From contig DATCTN010000031.1 of assembly GCA_036567965.1 (NCBI GenBank), positions 372,001-436,000 of the forward strand: DNA of 64,000 nucleotides, given 5' to 3'. Both the position numbers and the translations under genes were made by a program. Below, piece after piece: positions 9,812-19,914 of the stretch. The notes under the pieces are model-generated. The model made no database searches and had not been told where the DNA came from. It was given only the letters and a program-made list of their open reading frames with translations. Each line of letters opens with the position of its first letter. Positions within the stretch are counted from its first letter, which is position 1. This DNA comes from Candidatus Kryptoniota bacterium. Lineage in GTDB: Bacteria; Bacteroidota; Ignavibacteria; Kryptoniales; JAKASW01.

Positions 9812-10667
9812 TGTCGTTCTGACGTCATACCTCTCTCACGGCGCACCGACTTCGCTCATCGAGAGAACAAAGATTCACGATGTGTATACCAAATTCGGTC
9901 ACGCCCTCGTCGAAAAGGGTGTCGACACCATTGTCATCTCCTCGCCGCACTATCTGTCAAAAAGTGAATTCCAAATTGAATCGCGGGAGGATATACCCTG
10001 CATACAGGACTATTATGGATTTCCCGACGAGCTTTATAAATATTCATATAATGCGAAGAACAATCTGACTCTTGTCGCTCTGATCGAGAGTGAGGCGGCG
10101 TCGAAAGGTATAGCCGTGTCCGGTTCGGACTCGTGGGGACTTGATCACGGTGCGTGGCTGCCGCTTTATTTCATGTTCCCTGAGAGCAACGTGAAGGTTG
10201 TTCCGGTATCGATTACCGGCCGGTCTCCGGAAGAACATTTCCTCTTCGGCGATGCAATTAAGAGCGCAGTTGAAAAGAGCGATTGTACTGCCGCCGTTAT
10301 AGGAACGGGATCGCCTCTTCACAGGCTTGATCTTATAAGATTCGGTTACTACGGTCCTGACAGATTTGAGCCCGGCGAGAAGCTCGACAATCAGCTGATA
10401 GAAACCGTCGCGGCTGGTGATTTCGAAAAGATATTGAGGATTCGCGATGACAACCCGTCGCTCTTCCGGGCTGCAGCGCCGGAAGGGAATCTTAACCCGC
10501 TCTACATTTCTCTAGGCGCGTCAGACCGCAAACATTTTGTCGGGAGAACCCTTGTCCATGAGTTCATGTACTACGGTGTGTCGCTTGTCGCGATTCTGTT
10601 GAGCGCCGATGACGATTTGACCGAAAAAATTCTTTCATCAGATCATGAATCCGCCCGGAATGGCTGA
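9804..10667 (+). CDS. LigB/DODA-type extradiol dioxygenase family protein
   Basis: A 287-residue class III extradiol ring-cleavage dioxygenase-like protein. Putative metal and acid-base histidines occur in the family order: His12 (YLSHGAP), His49 (ISSPHYL), His115 (GLDHGAW) and His173 (GSPLHRLD). The C-terminal HEFMYYGVSL matches the family's terminal strand. The start is ATG 9804, inside the end of the preceding MBL gene; a longer frame from 9780 would deepen the overlap and lacks support. It may cleave an aromatic diol or be a Memo/DODA-type protein of other function. Confidence 0.8.
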   Translation: MGNVVLTSYLSHGAPTSLIERTKIHDVYTKFGHALVEKGVDTIVISSPHYLSKSEFQIESREDIPCIQDYYGFPDELYKYSYNAKNNLTLVALIESEAASKGIAVSGSDSWGLDHGAWLPLYFMFPESNVKVVPVSITGRSPEEHFLFGDAIKSAVEKSDCTAAVIGTGSPLHRLDLIRFGYYGPDRFEPGEKLDNQLIETVAAGDFEKILRIRDDNPSLFRAAAPEGNLNPLYISLGASDRKHFVGRTLVHEFMYYGVSLVAILLSADDDLTEKILSSDHESARNG

Positions 10668-10729
10668 CTTGATAATATGATCACCTTCGACCAGGCTCGT
10701 CGGTCGATTCCGCTTAATGGAAGACTTCT

Positions 10730-11344
10730 TCAGAATTTCCCGAACTTGAAAGTAAGGTAAATCGAAAGGTCCGACAATTCGGAATCAGTTATGCCTACAA
10801 GGTCGCTTCCTCTCACGAGCCGGTAACTCCCTCCGGCGTTCAACCTGAAGAATGGTGTAATATTCAATTCAACTCCGGCGCCGGGTTCGAGGACAAAAAA
10901 GGCCGATGTGGGTGAACTTATCCCCCATAAGGAATTCGAATAGTTATTCCAATAGCCGTATCCGACTCCGCCTGCACCAATAAGAGTTGAGATGGAAAAG
11001 TGAAACAAATTATCCGGCGCTCCGATGTATTCGAGGAAAAGTCCTCCGTACCCGAAATTGAAACGGAAATCCTGTCCGGCGCTGTAATAGAGTGTAGCGG
11101 CCTGCGGCGCGGAAATGCTGTTCACGAGTCCATATCCGCCGCCCCCGAGGAGAAATGTATGGTTGATGAGCCATCCTCCGTACCCGCCGACCATCACCGC
11201 GAAATGGTTGTCGATGGTCGAGAACCTAACAGCTGGTCCGCCGTAACCGCCGCTTTCAATCGGCCCGCTGATCAGAGTCTGTTCTTGTGCGCACGCGCTC
11301 ATTGAAATAAAAAAAGACACGACGATGAAGGAAATTGCTTTCAT
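10730..11344 (-). CDS. Small outer-membrane beta-barrel protein, unknown function
   Basis: A 204-residue protein with an N-terminal signal (FIVVSFFISMSACAQ). The Cys in MSAC could be a lipobox or just precede a signal-peptidase I site. The mature part is rich in Gly, Tyr and alternating strands (GGYGG repeated) and ends FKFGKF, a barrel-type C-terminus. It stands divergent from ppk2. No family recognised; similar proteins are usually annotated as hypothetical outer-membrane proteins. Confidence 0.65.
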   Translation of the reverse strand: MKAISFIVVSFFISMSACAQEQTLISGPIESGGYGGPAVRFSTIDNHFAVMVGGYGGWLINHTFLLGGGGYGLVNSISAPQAATLYYSAGQDFRFNFGYGGLFLEYIGAPDNLFHFSISTLIGAGGVGYGYWNNYSNSLWGISSPTSAFFVLEPGAGVELNITPFFRLNAGGSYRLVRGSDLVGITDSELSDLSIYLTFKFGKF

Positions 11345-11499
11345 GGTTGCCCTCGTAAGTATTTTTCATATTCGCAAAATGAAACACGACATTAGTTCCA
11401 ACGGAAAAGCATGAGTAATGTTTTGGAAAAATTACAGGGTGTGATGCTGACCAAAATCATATTTTAGTGGAAAAAACTTGAAAGAACGAAGGGAGATAA

Positions 11500-12372
11500 A
11501 TGAAAATCAGATCAGCTGACTTTCGGGCGCCTGAAGGCGAAACGATAGATTTGAGGAAATGGCCGACCAGGGTGAATCCCATTTATAAATCTAAGAAGGA
11601 ATATCGAAATCTGCTTGATGAGCATGTGGCCAAATTAAGCGCGCTCCAGAATGTCCACTATGCATCGGGCCGAAATGCCGTTCTCCTTATTTTCCAGGCG
11701 ATGGACGCTGCCGGGAAGGATGGCACCATCCGACACGTATTGTCCGGAGTCAATCCACAAGGCTGCCAGGTTTTCAGCTTCAAGCAACCGAGCGCCGAGG
11801 AGCTTAATCACGACTTTTTGTGGCGAACCACGAAATGTCTCCCCGAAAAAGGGAAGATCGGTATCTTCAATCGTTCCTATTACGAAGAAGTCTTGATCGT
11901 GCGAGTCCATCCGGACCTTCTCCATGGCGAAGGCTTTTCTGAGAATATTGCCTCCGAAGGAAAATTCTGGGAACACCGCTATCGGTCGATAACTCAATTT
12001 GAGAATCATCTTTACAGGAACGGAACAAGGATTGTCAAATTCTTTCTGCATTTGTCCAAAGACGAGCAAAAGAATCGCTTCCTCCAACGAATCGATGATC
12101 CGGAAAAGAACTGGAAATTCAGTGAGGCGGACATCAAAGAGAGGCGCCACTGGAAGGAATATATGAAGGCTTATGAGGAATGCATAAGTGCGACGAGTAC
12201 TAATGATTCTCCCTGGTACATAGTTCCTGCGGACGACAAGGAAAATGCGCGCGTAATTGTTTCGCAGATCGTCGTTGATACGCTCAGGTCATTCAAATCG
12301 GATTATCCGAAAACGTCACGCGAAAGACGAGAGGAACTCAAATCCATCCGCAAGCTCCTCGAAAAGGAGTGA
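11500..12372 (+). CDS. ppk2: Polyphosphate kinase 2 (PPK2) family
   Basis: Transfers phosphate between polyphosphate and nucleotides, usually making NDP/NTP from polyphosphate. The PPK2 Walker A is [10 protein letters not shown] (residues 66-75), the lid/Walker B region includes IFNRSYYEE (122-130), and the [10 protein letters not shown] and [12 protein letters not shown] segments are family signatures. The length of 290 residues fits a single-domain, class I-like PPK2. The start at 11500 has GGGAG shortly upstream. It is monocistronic with its own upstream region shared with the divergent outer-membrane gene. Confidence 0.93.
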   Translation: MKIRSADFRAPEGETIDLRKWPTRVNPIYKSKKEYRNLLDEHVAKLSALQNVHYASGRNAVLLIFQAMDAAGKDGTIRHVLSGVNPQGCQVFSFKQPSAEELNHDFLWRTTKCLPEKGKIGIFNRSYYEEVLIVRVHPDLLHGEGFSENIASEGKFWEHRYRSITQFENHLYRNGTRIVKFFLHLSKDEQKNRFLQRIDDPEKNWKFSEADIKERRHWKEYMKAYEECISATSTNDSPWYIVPADDKENARVIVSQIVVDTLRSFKSDYPKTSRERREELKSIRKLLEKE

Positions 12373-12557
12373 AAGCAGGAGTTCGTTTTCTTCCTGTCAA
12401 ATGAGAAGGAAGATCTCAGAAATTCGTCGACCTGGAATTATTAGAAGCATCGCTTTGTGTAAGGATGCGGGCCGATTCATCGACAAATATGATAGTGAGC
12501 CGTTCCACCTGCCGAACGGCGGAACTTTAATCTGAAAACAAAGTTAGAGAAATTATA

Positions 12558-14300
12558 ATGCTTATACTTCTCGGATTTGCTTTTCTTGCGGGATTGGTTA
12601 CGATCCTCGCGCCCTGTATCTGGCCGATTCTGCCTGTAATTCTCTCTTCGTCGGTCGCGGCCAAGGGACACAAAAGGCCAATGGGCATCACACTTGGGAT
12701 CATGCTCAGCTTCGCATTCTTTACATTGGCGATATCATACCTCGTGAAAGTTTTCCATTTCGACCCGAACGCACTCCGTTTCCTCGCGGTGGTCGTGATC
12801 GCTTTTCTCGGGCTGACTATGATCATTCCGGCACTTTCCAAGGTGATCGAGGGATTCATAAGCCGGCTTAGCAGCTATTTCGGTCAAAGGGGTAAAGCGG
12901 GGAGCGGATTCGGCGCGGGATTCCTGACGGGCCTATCGCTTGGAATAGTCTGGTCTCCGTGCGCAGGACCGATACTCGCAGCTATCGCCACTCTTGCCGC
13001 TACCGGCAAGGTTACCTTCGCAGTCGTATTAGTCACAGTGGCCTACGTGACAGGAGTCGGAATACCGCTGTTCCTCTTCGCTTATGGCGGGCAGAAAGTA
13101 ATTACAAGGACACGATTTCTTTCTGCGCATCTCGGGCGAATCCAGCAGGGATTTGGAGTCATCATGGTACTGACTGCCCTGGCAATTTACACGAGCTACG
13201 ACAGGCTGATAGAGACAAAATTATTGAATGCGTTTCCGCAATTCAGCGCGAGCCTGCGCGGGTTCGAGTCTAATGAGGCGGTCGCACAGCAGTTAAATGT
13301 TCTCAAGGGAAAAAACGAAACGGAAATCATACCCGTGGCGAAGAAGAGCCTGTACTTCAACGCGGATACGCCGGCTCCCGATTTTGTCGGCGTAACGAAA
13401 TGGCTGAACACCGACAAGCCGCTCACCATGAAAGATCTCCGCGGGAAGGTTGTGCTAGTTGACTTCTGGACTTACACCTGCATTAATTGTATCAGGACTC
13501 TTCCCCACATTACGTCATGGTACGAGAAGTATAAGGATAAGGGATTCGTAGTGGTCGGCGTCCACACTCCCGAATTTCAGTTCGAGCACAATACCAGTAA
13601 TGTGGAGGATGCGATCAAAATGTACGGTATCCATTACCCCGTCGCTCAGGACAACGATTATTCGACGTGGAACAATTTCAACAACGAGTACTGGCCTGCT
13701 GAATATTTGATCGACGCGAACGGAAAAATCAGGAGGACACATTTTGGTGAAGGTGAATATGACGAAATGGAACTCGCGATCCAGGAGCTCCTGAAAGAAA
13801 ACGGCCAGTCGCTGGCGTCTTCGATAGACAACATGCCTGATCAGACACCGACCGGAATGCAGTCGCCCGAAACGTACGTGGGCGCGGAAAGAATGGAATA
13901 TTTTTTCCCGTCTCATAAACTCGACACCGGGAAGAGGACGTTTGTACTTTCGGATCGCTTGAAACAAGATTCATTTACCCTCGGCGGAGAATGGGAAATC
14001 CGGAGCGAAGACGCCGTGGCGGGTAAAAATGCAGAGCTCAACTATCATTTCTACGCGGACAAAGTGTATCTCGTTCTCCGCCCCGGGAGCGCCGGTTCAG
14101 CAGCAAAGGTCCGGGTCCTCATGGACGGCAATCCGGTCGATGTCACTAATGCAGGTGCCGATGTGCATGATGGTACAGTAACGGTGAATGCCGACCGGCT
14201 GTACAATCTTGTCGATCTCAAGGGAAAATCGGGTGGACATATTCTACTCCTGAAATTCGAGACCCCCGGAATCGAAGCTTTTGCGTTCACGTTTGGTTGA
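12558..14300 (+). CDS. DipZ-like CcdA-thioredoxin fusion (transmembrane electron transfer)
   Basis: A 580-residue three-part protein. Residues 1-225 form a CcdA/DsbD-type membrane domain with the paired cysteines Cys20 (LAPCIWP) and Cys135 (WSPCAGP). Residues about 275-415 are a TlpA/AhpC-like thioredoxin domain with CINC (Cys308, Cys311). The remainder is a beta-rich carbohydrate-binding-like domain, as in mycobacterial DipZ. Electrons would pass from cytoplasmic thioredoxin through the membrane domain to the external CINC pair. msrB begins 16 bases downstream, pointing to methionine sulfoxide reduction outside the cytoplasm as the sink. An inverted repeat GCCGTTC/GAACGGC (12499-12520) lies upstream. 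Confidence 0.88.
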   Translation: MLILLGFAFLAGLVTILAPCIWPILPVILSSSVAAKGHKRPMGITLGIMLSFAFFTLAISYLVKVFHFDPNALRFLAVVVIAFLGLTMIIPALSKVIEGFISRLSSYFGQRGKAGSGFGAGFLTGLSLGIVWSPCAGPILAAIATLAATGKVTFAVVLVTVAYVTGVGIPLFLFAYGGQKVITRTRFLSAHLGRIQQGFGVIMVLTALAIYTSYDRLIETKLLNAFPQFSASLRGFESNEAVAQQLNVLKGKNETEIIPVAKKSLYFNADTPAPDFVGVTKWLNTDKPLTMKDLRGKVVLVDFWTYTCINCIRTLPHITSWYEKYKDKGFVVVGVHTPEFQFEHNTSNVEDAIKMYGIHYPVAQDNDYSTWNNFNNEYWPAEYLIDANGKIRRTHFGEGEYDEMELAIQELLKENGQSLASSIDNMPDQTPTGMQSPETYVGAERMEYFFPSHKLDTGKRTFVLSDRLKQDSFTLGGEWEIRSEDAVAGKNAELNYHFYADKVYLVLRPGSAGSAAKVRVLMDGNPVDVTNAGADVHDGTVTVNADRLYNLVDLKGKSGGHILLLKFETPGIEAFAFTFG

Positions 14301-14316
14301 GGAAAGGAAGAAGAGC

Positions 14317-14847
14317 ATGAAAAAGAATTTGGGTTTGATTCTCGGCGTCACGATTATTGCGGCAGTAGCGGCGGGGCTATACAGGCACCCGGCGAAATCC
14401 GGGGGACCATCGGACCCGGGAGGCAAAATTGTGTCGGGCACGTTTGATTCTACTCAATTCAGGACCGACGCGGAATGGAAAAAAGTTCTCTCTCCGATGC
14501 AATATTATATTTTGCGAGAGGCCGGCACGGAAGCGCCGTTCACGGGCGCGCTGGATCACGAAACGAGAAAAGGAACGTACTACAGCGCGGCGACGCATCA
14601 GCCGCTCTTTCGCTCGGAGCAGAAATTTGATTCGGGCACAGGCTGGCCGAGCTTTTGGGCGCCGATCAGCCCCGACATAGTTGTGCTCCGATGGGATTAC
14701 AGCGTTCCGGGCGAGCCGCGGCTGGAGGTCCTCGACAGAAGCGGAAGCCACCTCGGTCACGTTTTCGATGACGGCCCGCCGCCCACCGGCAAGCGCTACT
14801 GCATGAATTCGGCCGCCTTAATCTTCGTACCGGACAGCTCGAAGTAA
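14317..14847 (+). CDS. msrB: Membrane-anchored peptide-methionine (R)-S-oxide reductase
   Basis: A 176-residue protein reducing methionine-R-sulfoxide in proteins. An N-terminal hydrophobic helix ([16 protein letters not shown]) suggests export or anchoring. The MsrB domain shows [11 protein letters not shown] (about 104-114), [13 protein letters not shown] and the catalytic RYCMNSAAL (Cys162). Cys162 is the only cysteine: the zinc CxxC pairs and a resolving cysteine are absent, so it must be regenerated by an outside thiol, plausibly the preceding DipZ-like protein. The ATG at 14317 is preferred over an in-frame TTG at 14281 because AGGAAAGGAAG lies just upstream. Confidence 0.92.
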   Translation: MKKNLGLILGVTIIAAVAAGLYRHPAKSGGPSDPGGKIVSGTFDSTQFRTDAEWKKVLSPMQYYILREAGTEAPFTGALDHETRKGTYYSAATHQPLFRSEQKFDSGTGWPSFWAPISPDIVVLRWDYSVPGEPRLEVLDRSGSHLGHVFDDGPPPTGKRYCMNSAALIFVPDSSK

Positions 14848-14991
14848 TTTTTCTGCGCCGCCAAGTCGGACTAAATTCACATTTCAATCACCGCCTCACG
14901 TACTGAGGCATGCATCGCACGCAGGGATTTGAAAATTCATTCCGACTCGCTAGATTTGACCAGGGCAATTCTCAAAAAGCGAGTCGTGTAA

Positions 14992-16788
14992 ATGGGTTGG
15001 TTCATCGGGTTGACGCCTGCGACCGGAATAATTGATCGCTCGGAAAGAAAATCCCTCAAAAATCGTTTGATCAAATTGTTGGGCGAAGATCCTGTCTTTG
15101 CCGTCTCGAACGACAGGTTGTTGCTTCTGGGTGGCGGTCTCCCGGACCTCTTCAAATCCCAAATCACGCCTGACACAAACGCCGGCTGGCTTGCAGGCGG
15201 TGTCGGAATTAGAAGCGGTGACAGCGTTCCTTCACTCATGCACGAAAAGGATTGGGACGCGCTCCTTTCCGGCGCTCCGTCGGAGGAAAAAGTCCATGCC
15301 CTGGGCGGACATTTCACCGCTATCAGTTGGAGCGAAAATCGCATTGAAATCTTTTGCGATGTCCTGGAACTGAGCAGAGTCTATTTCACCAGGATCGGAA
15401 ATCTTCACGCCTTTTCTTCGAGACTCGATTGGATGGTTTCGCTTTTACCCGGATGCTCAATTGATCCTGAAGAAATCGCAAGCGCCTGGACCCTGATCAA
15501 TTCACTGTCCGATAAGTGTTTTGTTCGCGGCGTGAGTAGGCTTGGTCCGTCGGGGCATCTTTCGATAATCAATGGCAGCTTGAATCATACATGGCACCAT
15601 TGGACTCCGACAGTATCTCCTGAAGTTGACGTGACTTCACTCTTGCGGGAAATGGTCGCGCTTCCTTTGCGCGACGGGAAAAGACTTACCCTTGGATTGT
15701 CCGGAGGAATCGATTCGAGGACTCTCCTTGCAATTTTGCTGGGTTCGCCGGCTGAAACCTGGCAGGTACATTCGATTGGCGATACAAATAATCGGGATAT
15801 CTCTGTCGCCGCAATGCTCGCGAAAGAGTTCGCGGTCAAACATCAAATCTGCTATTACACGCCCAACCAGAACGATTCCGCGGAGAAAGTTGCGGCTAAA
15901 CTTCGCGACTACTCAATGAGGACTGAGATGTCCGACTCTCCGTTCGGTTATCCGAAGCTGGATCTCTTTGACGACATGGGCAGGCGCGGCTTCTGGATGA
16001 TCGATGGCGCGTATGGCGAGCTTCTCCGCCGATCTTACGGACATACACTTCTTCCGGCCGTTAAACTGGCTCTCCGGGAGAATAACTTCCTGCCCATGAT
16101 TAATCGCCTTGCCTCACCAAGGTCCGCGTTCTTTGCGCGGGAAATCCGCGAGACCTTTGGTCATGCGATCATGGCACAAATGGAAAATGCGATTCGCTCT
16201 ATGCCCCACGAGCTGGAGGACGATCCTGAAAATTGGATAGACCTGTTTCATCTCAGGTACAGGCTGAAAAATTATGCGGGCGGCAGCCAGGGACTTTATG
16301 ATTCACATATACCTAACTACATGCCATTTGCACAGCCGTCGATTTTGAATGCATCTTTCTCAATCGCGCTCCAAAAAAGAAGGAATAACAGGATCAACCG
16401 GCAAATGATCTTAGAAGGCGACAAACGACTTACAAAGATTCCACTTCTCAGCTATGGTGTCGTGGTGCCATACTGGACCTGCAGAAATATCTCACTGTCG
16501 AGGTTGATTGGAAAAATCAAGAGAGAATTCTTATCGCGCAATCACGAGACGGAAAGATCGTTCCGTCTTAATACGCTTCTCCTTCTGCGCGAATTTATTC
16601 TGGATAGAATCCACTCGACTGATGTGGAGAAATGCGAGCTGTATGACCATGTTTCATTGGACACGACCGTGAGGAAATTTTATCTGGAGCCCAACGAAAC
16701 CGACGCGCAGATCATCGACGACTGGCTCACTTTCGATTTCTGGAGGGAGAAACTATCCGATACTTTGAGTTCCGTTCATCTCGGCTGA
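14992..16788 (+). CDS. Asparagine-synthetase-like ATP-pyrophosphatase without glutaminase nucleophile
   Basis: A 598-residue protein related to asparagine synthetase B. The PP-loop LGLSGGIDSRTLLA (about residues 233-246) is intact, so adenylation of a carboxylate is likely. The N-terminal ~200 residues keep the Ntn-glutaminase layout (GGHFTAISW, EIFCDVLELSRVYF, HAFSSRLDWM), but the protein begins Met-Gly-Trp with no Cys2, so it cannot hydrolyse glutamine in the normal way. It may use ammonia or another amine, or act in peptide or lasso-type modification or exopolysaccharide work. No precursor or partner gene is seen nearby. The start at 14992 has no clear Shine-Dalgarno. Confidence 0.75.
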   Translation: MGWFIGLTPATGIIDRSERKSLKNRLIKLLGEDPVFAVSNDRLLLLGGGLPDLFKSQITPDTNAGWLAGGVGIRSGDSVPSLMHEKDWDALLSGAPSEEKVHALGGHFTAISWSENRIEIFCDVLELSRVYFTRIGNLHAFSSRLDWMVSLLPGCSIDPEEIASAWTLINSLSDKCFVRGVSRLGPSGHLSIINGSLNHTWHHWTPTVSPEVDVTSLLREMVALPLRDGKRLTLGLSGGIDSRTLLAILLGSPAETWQVHSIGDTNNRDISVAAMLAKEFAVKHQICYYTPNQNDSAEKVAAKLRDYSMRTEMSDSPFGYPKLDLFDDMGRRGFWMIDGAYGELLRRSYGHTLLPAVKLALRENNFLPMINRLASPRSAFFAREIRETFGHAIMAQMENAIRSMPHELEDDPENWIDLFHLRYRLKNYAGGSQGLYDSHIPNYMPFAQPSILNASFSIALQKRRNNRINRQMILEGDKRLTKIPLLSYGVVVPYWTCRNISLSRLIGKIKREFLSRNHETERSFRLNTLLLLREFILDRIHSTDVEKCELYDHVSLDTTVRKFYLEPNETDAQIIDDWLTFDFWREKLSDTLSSVHLG

Positions 16789-17137
16789 AGAATGAGAGAC
16801 AACGGGAGCGGATCTCGATCGCATCCGACTCGGTTCTCTTTGAACCGCCACCCCGAAAAATCATTTGATTGTGAATTTCAAATCTTTTTTCGCTGAGCCT
16901 TTTTGCCAAGTCACTTACACATTTCTTTGCTTTATAAATTTTTAACGTTTCGCTCTTTACTTCTCACCCCTCTGTCTTTGCCATAGCGCTCCGAACTTTC
17001 CCCGTCATCTTTGGAACAAGTCTAAGTCCGGGCCCTGTAAAATTTTATTCTATGAAAGGATTCTTAAATGAATTCGACTTAACTTTGTAATGAGGCCGCG
17101 GGACATTTCTGTGGCTGGATGAAATGGAGGCAGTCGG
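16789..17137. other. Non-coding stretch upstream of GNAT-like gene
   Basis: No gene seen. The left part carries several T-rich runs; the right part has TAACTTTG (17080-17087), which fits the TAnnTTTG -7 box of Bacteroidota promoters, but no TTTG box at the expected distance upstream. GGAGG at 17126-17130 belongs to the next gene. Confidence 0.3.
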
Positions 17138-18256
17138 ATGCAAATAAAGGATGTAGATGGCATCAGGGACATGAAACGGTTTGTCATGTTCCAATATTCT
17201 CTTTATCGCGACAACAAATACTGGGTCCCCCCGTTATGGGGCGACGAGTTGAAATCCCTGAGACCCGACAAGAACCCGGCGTTTGATTTCTGTGACGCGA
17301 GATACTGGCTTGCTTATAAAGATGGCAAGATCGTCGGCCGGATTGCAGGCATAATCAACAAGAAATACAACGAAAGATGGTGCGCTAAGTCGGCGCGATT
17401 CGGATGGTTCGACTTTGTAGACGACCGGGAGGTTTCTTCGGCACTTCTAAGCACCGCTGAAAAATGGGCCAGGGAAAACGGAATGAAGTCGATCCACGGC
17501 CCGCTGGGCTTCACCGACATGGACGGTGAGGGCGTACTCATCGAGGGATTCGAAGAGGTCAGTACGCTTGGAGCTCTCTATAACTATCCCTATTATGCTG
17601 GCCATATTGAGTCGGCCGGTTACTGTAAAGACGCTGACTGGGTGGAGTACGAAGTCTTGACCCCAACCGAATTCAACGATGAGATCGCGCGCGTCGCCGA
17701 CATTGCACTCAAGAGAAATAACCTCCACGTTCTGGTAGCGAAGAAGCCGAAAGAAATGCTTCCCTACGCTAAAGAGGTTTTCTATGTTCTCAATGCGGCA
17801 TATAAAGATCTCTATGGATTTGTCGAACTGTCGGATAAACAAATCGACGTGTATGTCAAGCAATATTTCGGCTACATAATACCCGAGTATGTTCCGATCG
17901 TGTTGGATGCGAACAACAACGTAGTCGCCTTTGGCATCACTATGCCGTCACTATCCGCGGCGCTCCAGAAGAACAGGGGAAGACTCTTCCCGCTGGGATT
18001 CATCCCGTTGCTCAGGGCCATGAAAAAGAACCCGAAGGCAGATCTCTACCTGACCGCTGTGCGCCCCGACTTGCAGAACAAAGGAGTCAATGCGATCCTC
18101 ATGAAACAGGTCATGGAGACGTTCATAAAAAACGGGATAAAGACTGTCGAGACGAACCGCGAGCTGGAAGGGAACACAAAGGTTCAGGCACAATGGAAGT
18201 TCTTCCAGCGACGACAGCACAAGAGGCGGCGATGTTACAAGAAAGAACTGGTTTGA
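17138..18256 (+). CDS. GNAT-fold acetyltransferase-like protein
   Basis: A 372-residue protein. The C-terminal part resembles GNAT enzymes: the ADLYLTAVRPDLQNKGVNAILMKQ segment around residues 300-320 fits the acetyl-CoA-binding strand and Q/RxxGxG-like loop, and VETNRELEGN follows. The N-terminal half (QYSLYRDNKYWVPPLWGDE; GRIAGIINKKYNE; GPLGFTDMDGEG) resembles a widespread family of two-GNAT-domain proteins related to E. coli YghO, usually found without defined substrate. The ATG at 17138 follows GGAGG by 7 bases. Substrate unknown. Confidence 0.65.
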   Translation: MQIKDVDGIRDMKRFVMFQYSLYRDNKYWVPPLWGDELKSLRPDKNPAFDFCDARYWLAYKDGKIVGRIAGIINKKYNERWCAKSARFGWFDFVDDREVSSALLSTAEKWARENGMKSIHGPLGFTDMDGEGVLIEGFEEVSTLGALYNYPYYAGHIESAGYCKDADWVEYEVLTPTEFNDEIARVADIALKRNNLHVLVAKKPKEMLPYAKEVFYVLNAAYKDLYGFVELSDKQIDVYVKQYFGYIIPEYVPIVLDANNNVVAFGITMPSLSAALQKNRGRLFPLGFIPLLRAMKKNPKADLYLTAVRPDLQNKGVNAILMKQVMETFIKNGIKTVETNRELEGNTKVQAQWKFFQRRQHKRRRCYKKELV

Positions 18257-18421
18257 TAATACATTCTCAGGTCGACATTAAATTCTAAGTTCGCGGTTCC
18301 GCCGGAATTGGGGTTCGATCTGCATTAACATCACAGCTTGGCAATGAAGTCAGCAGCAGAAACAGCGGAATGAGCCAACGAATTCTTGAACTATAACCCA
18401 CCCTCTTTTATATTCCACTTG

Positions 18422-19075
18422 ATGAAAACCGTGCATCTCTCTAAATTTAATGAAGATGTGATCGTGCCGAAGATCTTCTGTCTCGGCAAGAATTACGCGA
18501 AACATGCAGCCGAAATGAAGTCCGAGGTTCCTGGTCGGCCTGTTGTCTTCATGAAACCCTCGAGCGCGATCGTACACAACGGCGCAAAAGTCAAGATCCC
18601 TGCAATGACAAAGAACCTTCACCACGAGACCGAAATTTTTTTCGTGATCGGTAGAGAGGGAAGAAAGATTCAAAAATCTGACGCGCGATCATATTTATCC
18701 GGCGTCGGGATCGGACTTGACCTGACCCTCCGTGATATTCAAGACGAGCTAAAAGAAAAAGGGAATCCGTGGCTGATTTCAAAAGGGTTCGACGGATCGG
18801 CGCCCATATCCGACGCCGTCCCAACTGACGGACTTGATTTCAATTCACTTCAACTTCAGCTCTCAGTCAACGACCAGCAGCGTCAGCACGGATATTATAC
18901 CGATACGATTTTCAAGATTGAGGATGTCATCGCATTTATCTCCGAACTGTTTACGCTTGAAAGGGGAGATTTGATATTCACGGGCACGCCTGAAGGTGTT
19001 TCCCGGCTCGTGGCGGGTGACAGGCTTCATGCGGAACTAGTCGGTCTGACTTCACTGGATATGTCGGTTATCTGA
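18422..19075 (+). CDS. Fumarylacetoacetate hydrolase (FAHD) family protein
   Basis: A 217-residue single-domain FAH-fold enzyme, the type that hydrolyses or decarboxylates acylpyruvates and related 2-oxo acids. Metal ligands are visible as Glu69 and Glu71 in HHETEIFF and Asp100 in GIGLDLTLRD. Also present are CLGKNYAKHAAE (20-31), KGFDGSAPIS and FTGTPEGVSRL. The ATG at 18422 is chosen since family homology begins there; an in-frame TTG at 18386 is less likely. It is the first gene of a close-packed run; parA begins 2 bases after its stop. Confidence 0.88.
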   Translation: MKTVHLSKFNEDVIVPKIFCLGKNYAKHAAEMKSEVPGRPVVFMKPSSAIVHNGAKVKIPAMTKNLHHETEIFFVIGREGRKIQKSDARSYLSGVGIGLDLTLRDIQDELKEKGNPWLISKGFDGSAPISDAVPTDGLDFNSLQLQLSVNDQQRQHGYYTDTIFKIEDVIAFISELFTLERGDLIFTGTPEGVSRLVAGDRLHAELVGLTSLDMSVI

Positions 19076-19077
19076 TC

Positions 19078-19914
19078 ATGCGCGTAATTTCTATTGCAAT
19101 TCCCAAAGGGGGAGAGGGCAAAACCACGACAGCAGTGAATCTGGCGGCAAGTCTGGCCGCTGCGGAAAAGAAAACTCTCCTCATAGACGCCGATACGCTG
19201 GGCGCGAGCGGTATCTCACTCGGCTACACAGCGGACCAGGTGAAGAGCGGATTATACGACGTGTTCAACTATACCCATTCGCTCAGCCGCGTCATTTACA
19301 AAACCGAGCTGACTTATCTCGATTTCGTCCCATCGAATATATCCACGGTCCAAATGGAGGAACGCCTCCTAAGATTGAGCGAGAACAGGACTGTCATGCG
19401 TATGGCGCTCAGGGATATAGAACGCCAGTACGATTATGTCATCATCGATTGTCCGCCCACTCTGCGCGGGATCACAACGAACGCTCTATGTGCGTCGAAC
19501 TCAGTCATCATCCCTATGCGCGCCAGTCATTTTTCGCTCGATGCGGTGATGCGGCTGATGCGCTACCTCAAATGGATTCGCGAAGTGGCGAACCCGCAGA
19601 TTTTTGTCGAGGGTATTCTCCTCACGATGTTCGAGCCCAACACTAAGATCTCCGACATAACCGGGCGCGAGCTGCGTTCAAGGTATTCCAAATTTCTTTT
19701 CAAGATTGTCATACCGAAAAATTCAACGCTTGCTGAAGCCGCATTCTATGGAAGACCTGTGCTTCTGTACAACATAAATTCCAAAGGGGCTCAAGCGTAC
19801 TTTGAACTTGCCACTGAACTCATTTCGCGTGAATCTCTCTCTGCCGGAACGGGCGAGATCCCGGCGGTGGCAGCCAATGAGAGCCCGGGCGCTTCAGGGG
19901 TGAATCCCGCCTGA
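19078..19914 (+). CDS. ParA/Soj-family ATPase
   Basis: A 278-residue ParA-type ATPase. The deviant Walker A KGGEGKTTTAVNLA (residues 10-23) has the signature first Lys, followed by LLIDADTLGASG (A') and YVIIDCPPTLRG (Walker B). Such proteins segregate chromosomes or plasmids or position large complexes. No parB or parS is adjacent; the gene sits between a FAHD hydrolase and an M23 peptidase, so positioning of cell-envelope machinery is as plausible as DNA segregation. Its stop overlaps the next start (TGATG at 19912-19916). Confidence 0.85.
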   Translation: MRVISIAIPKGGEGKTTTAVNLAASLAAAEKKTLLIDADTLGASGISLGYTADQVKSGLYDVFNYTHSLSRVIYKTELTYLDFVPSNISTVQMEERLLRLSENRTVMRMALRDIERQYDYVIIDCPPTLRGITTNALCASNSVIIPMRASHFSLDAVMRLMRYLKWIREVANPQIFVEGILLTMFEPNTKISDITGRELRSRYSKFLFKIVIPKNSTLAEAAFYGRPVLLYNINSKGAQAYFELATELISRESLSAGTGEIPAVAANESPGASGVNPA

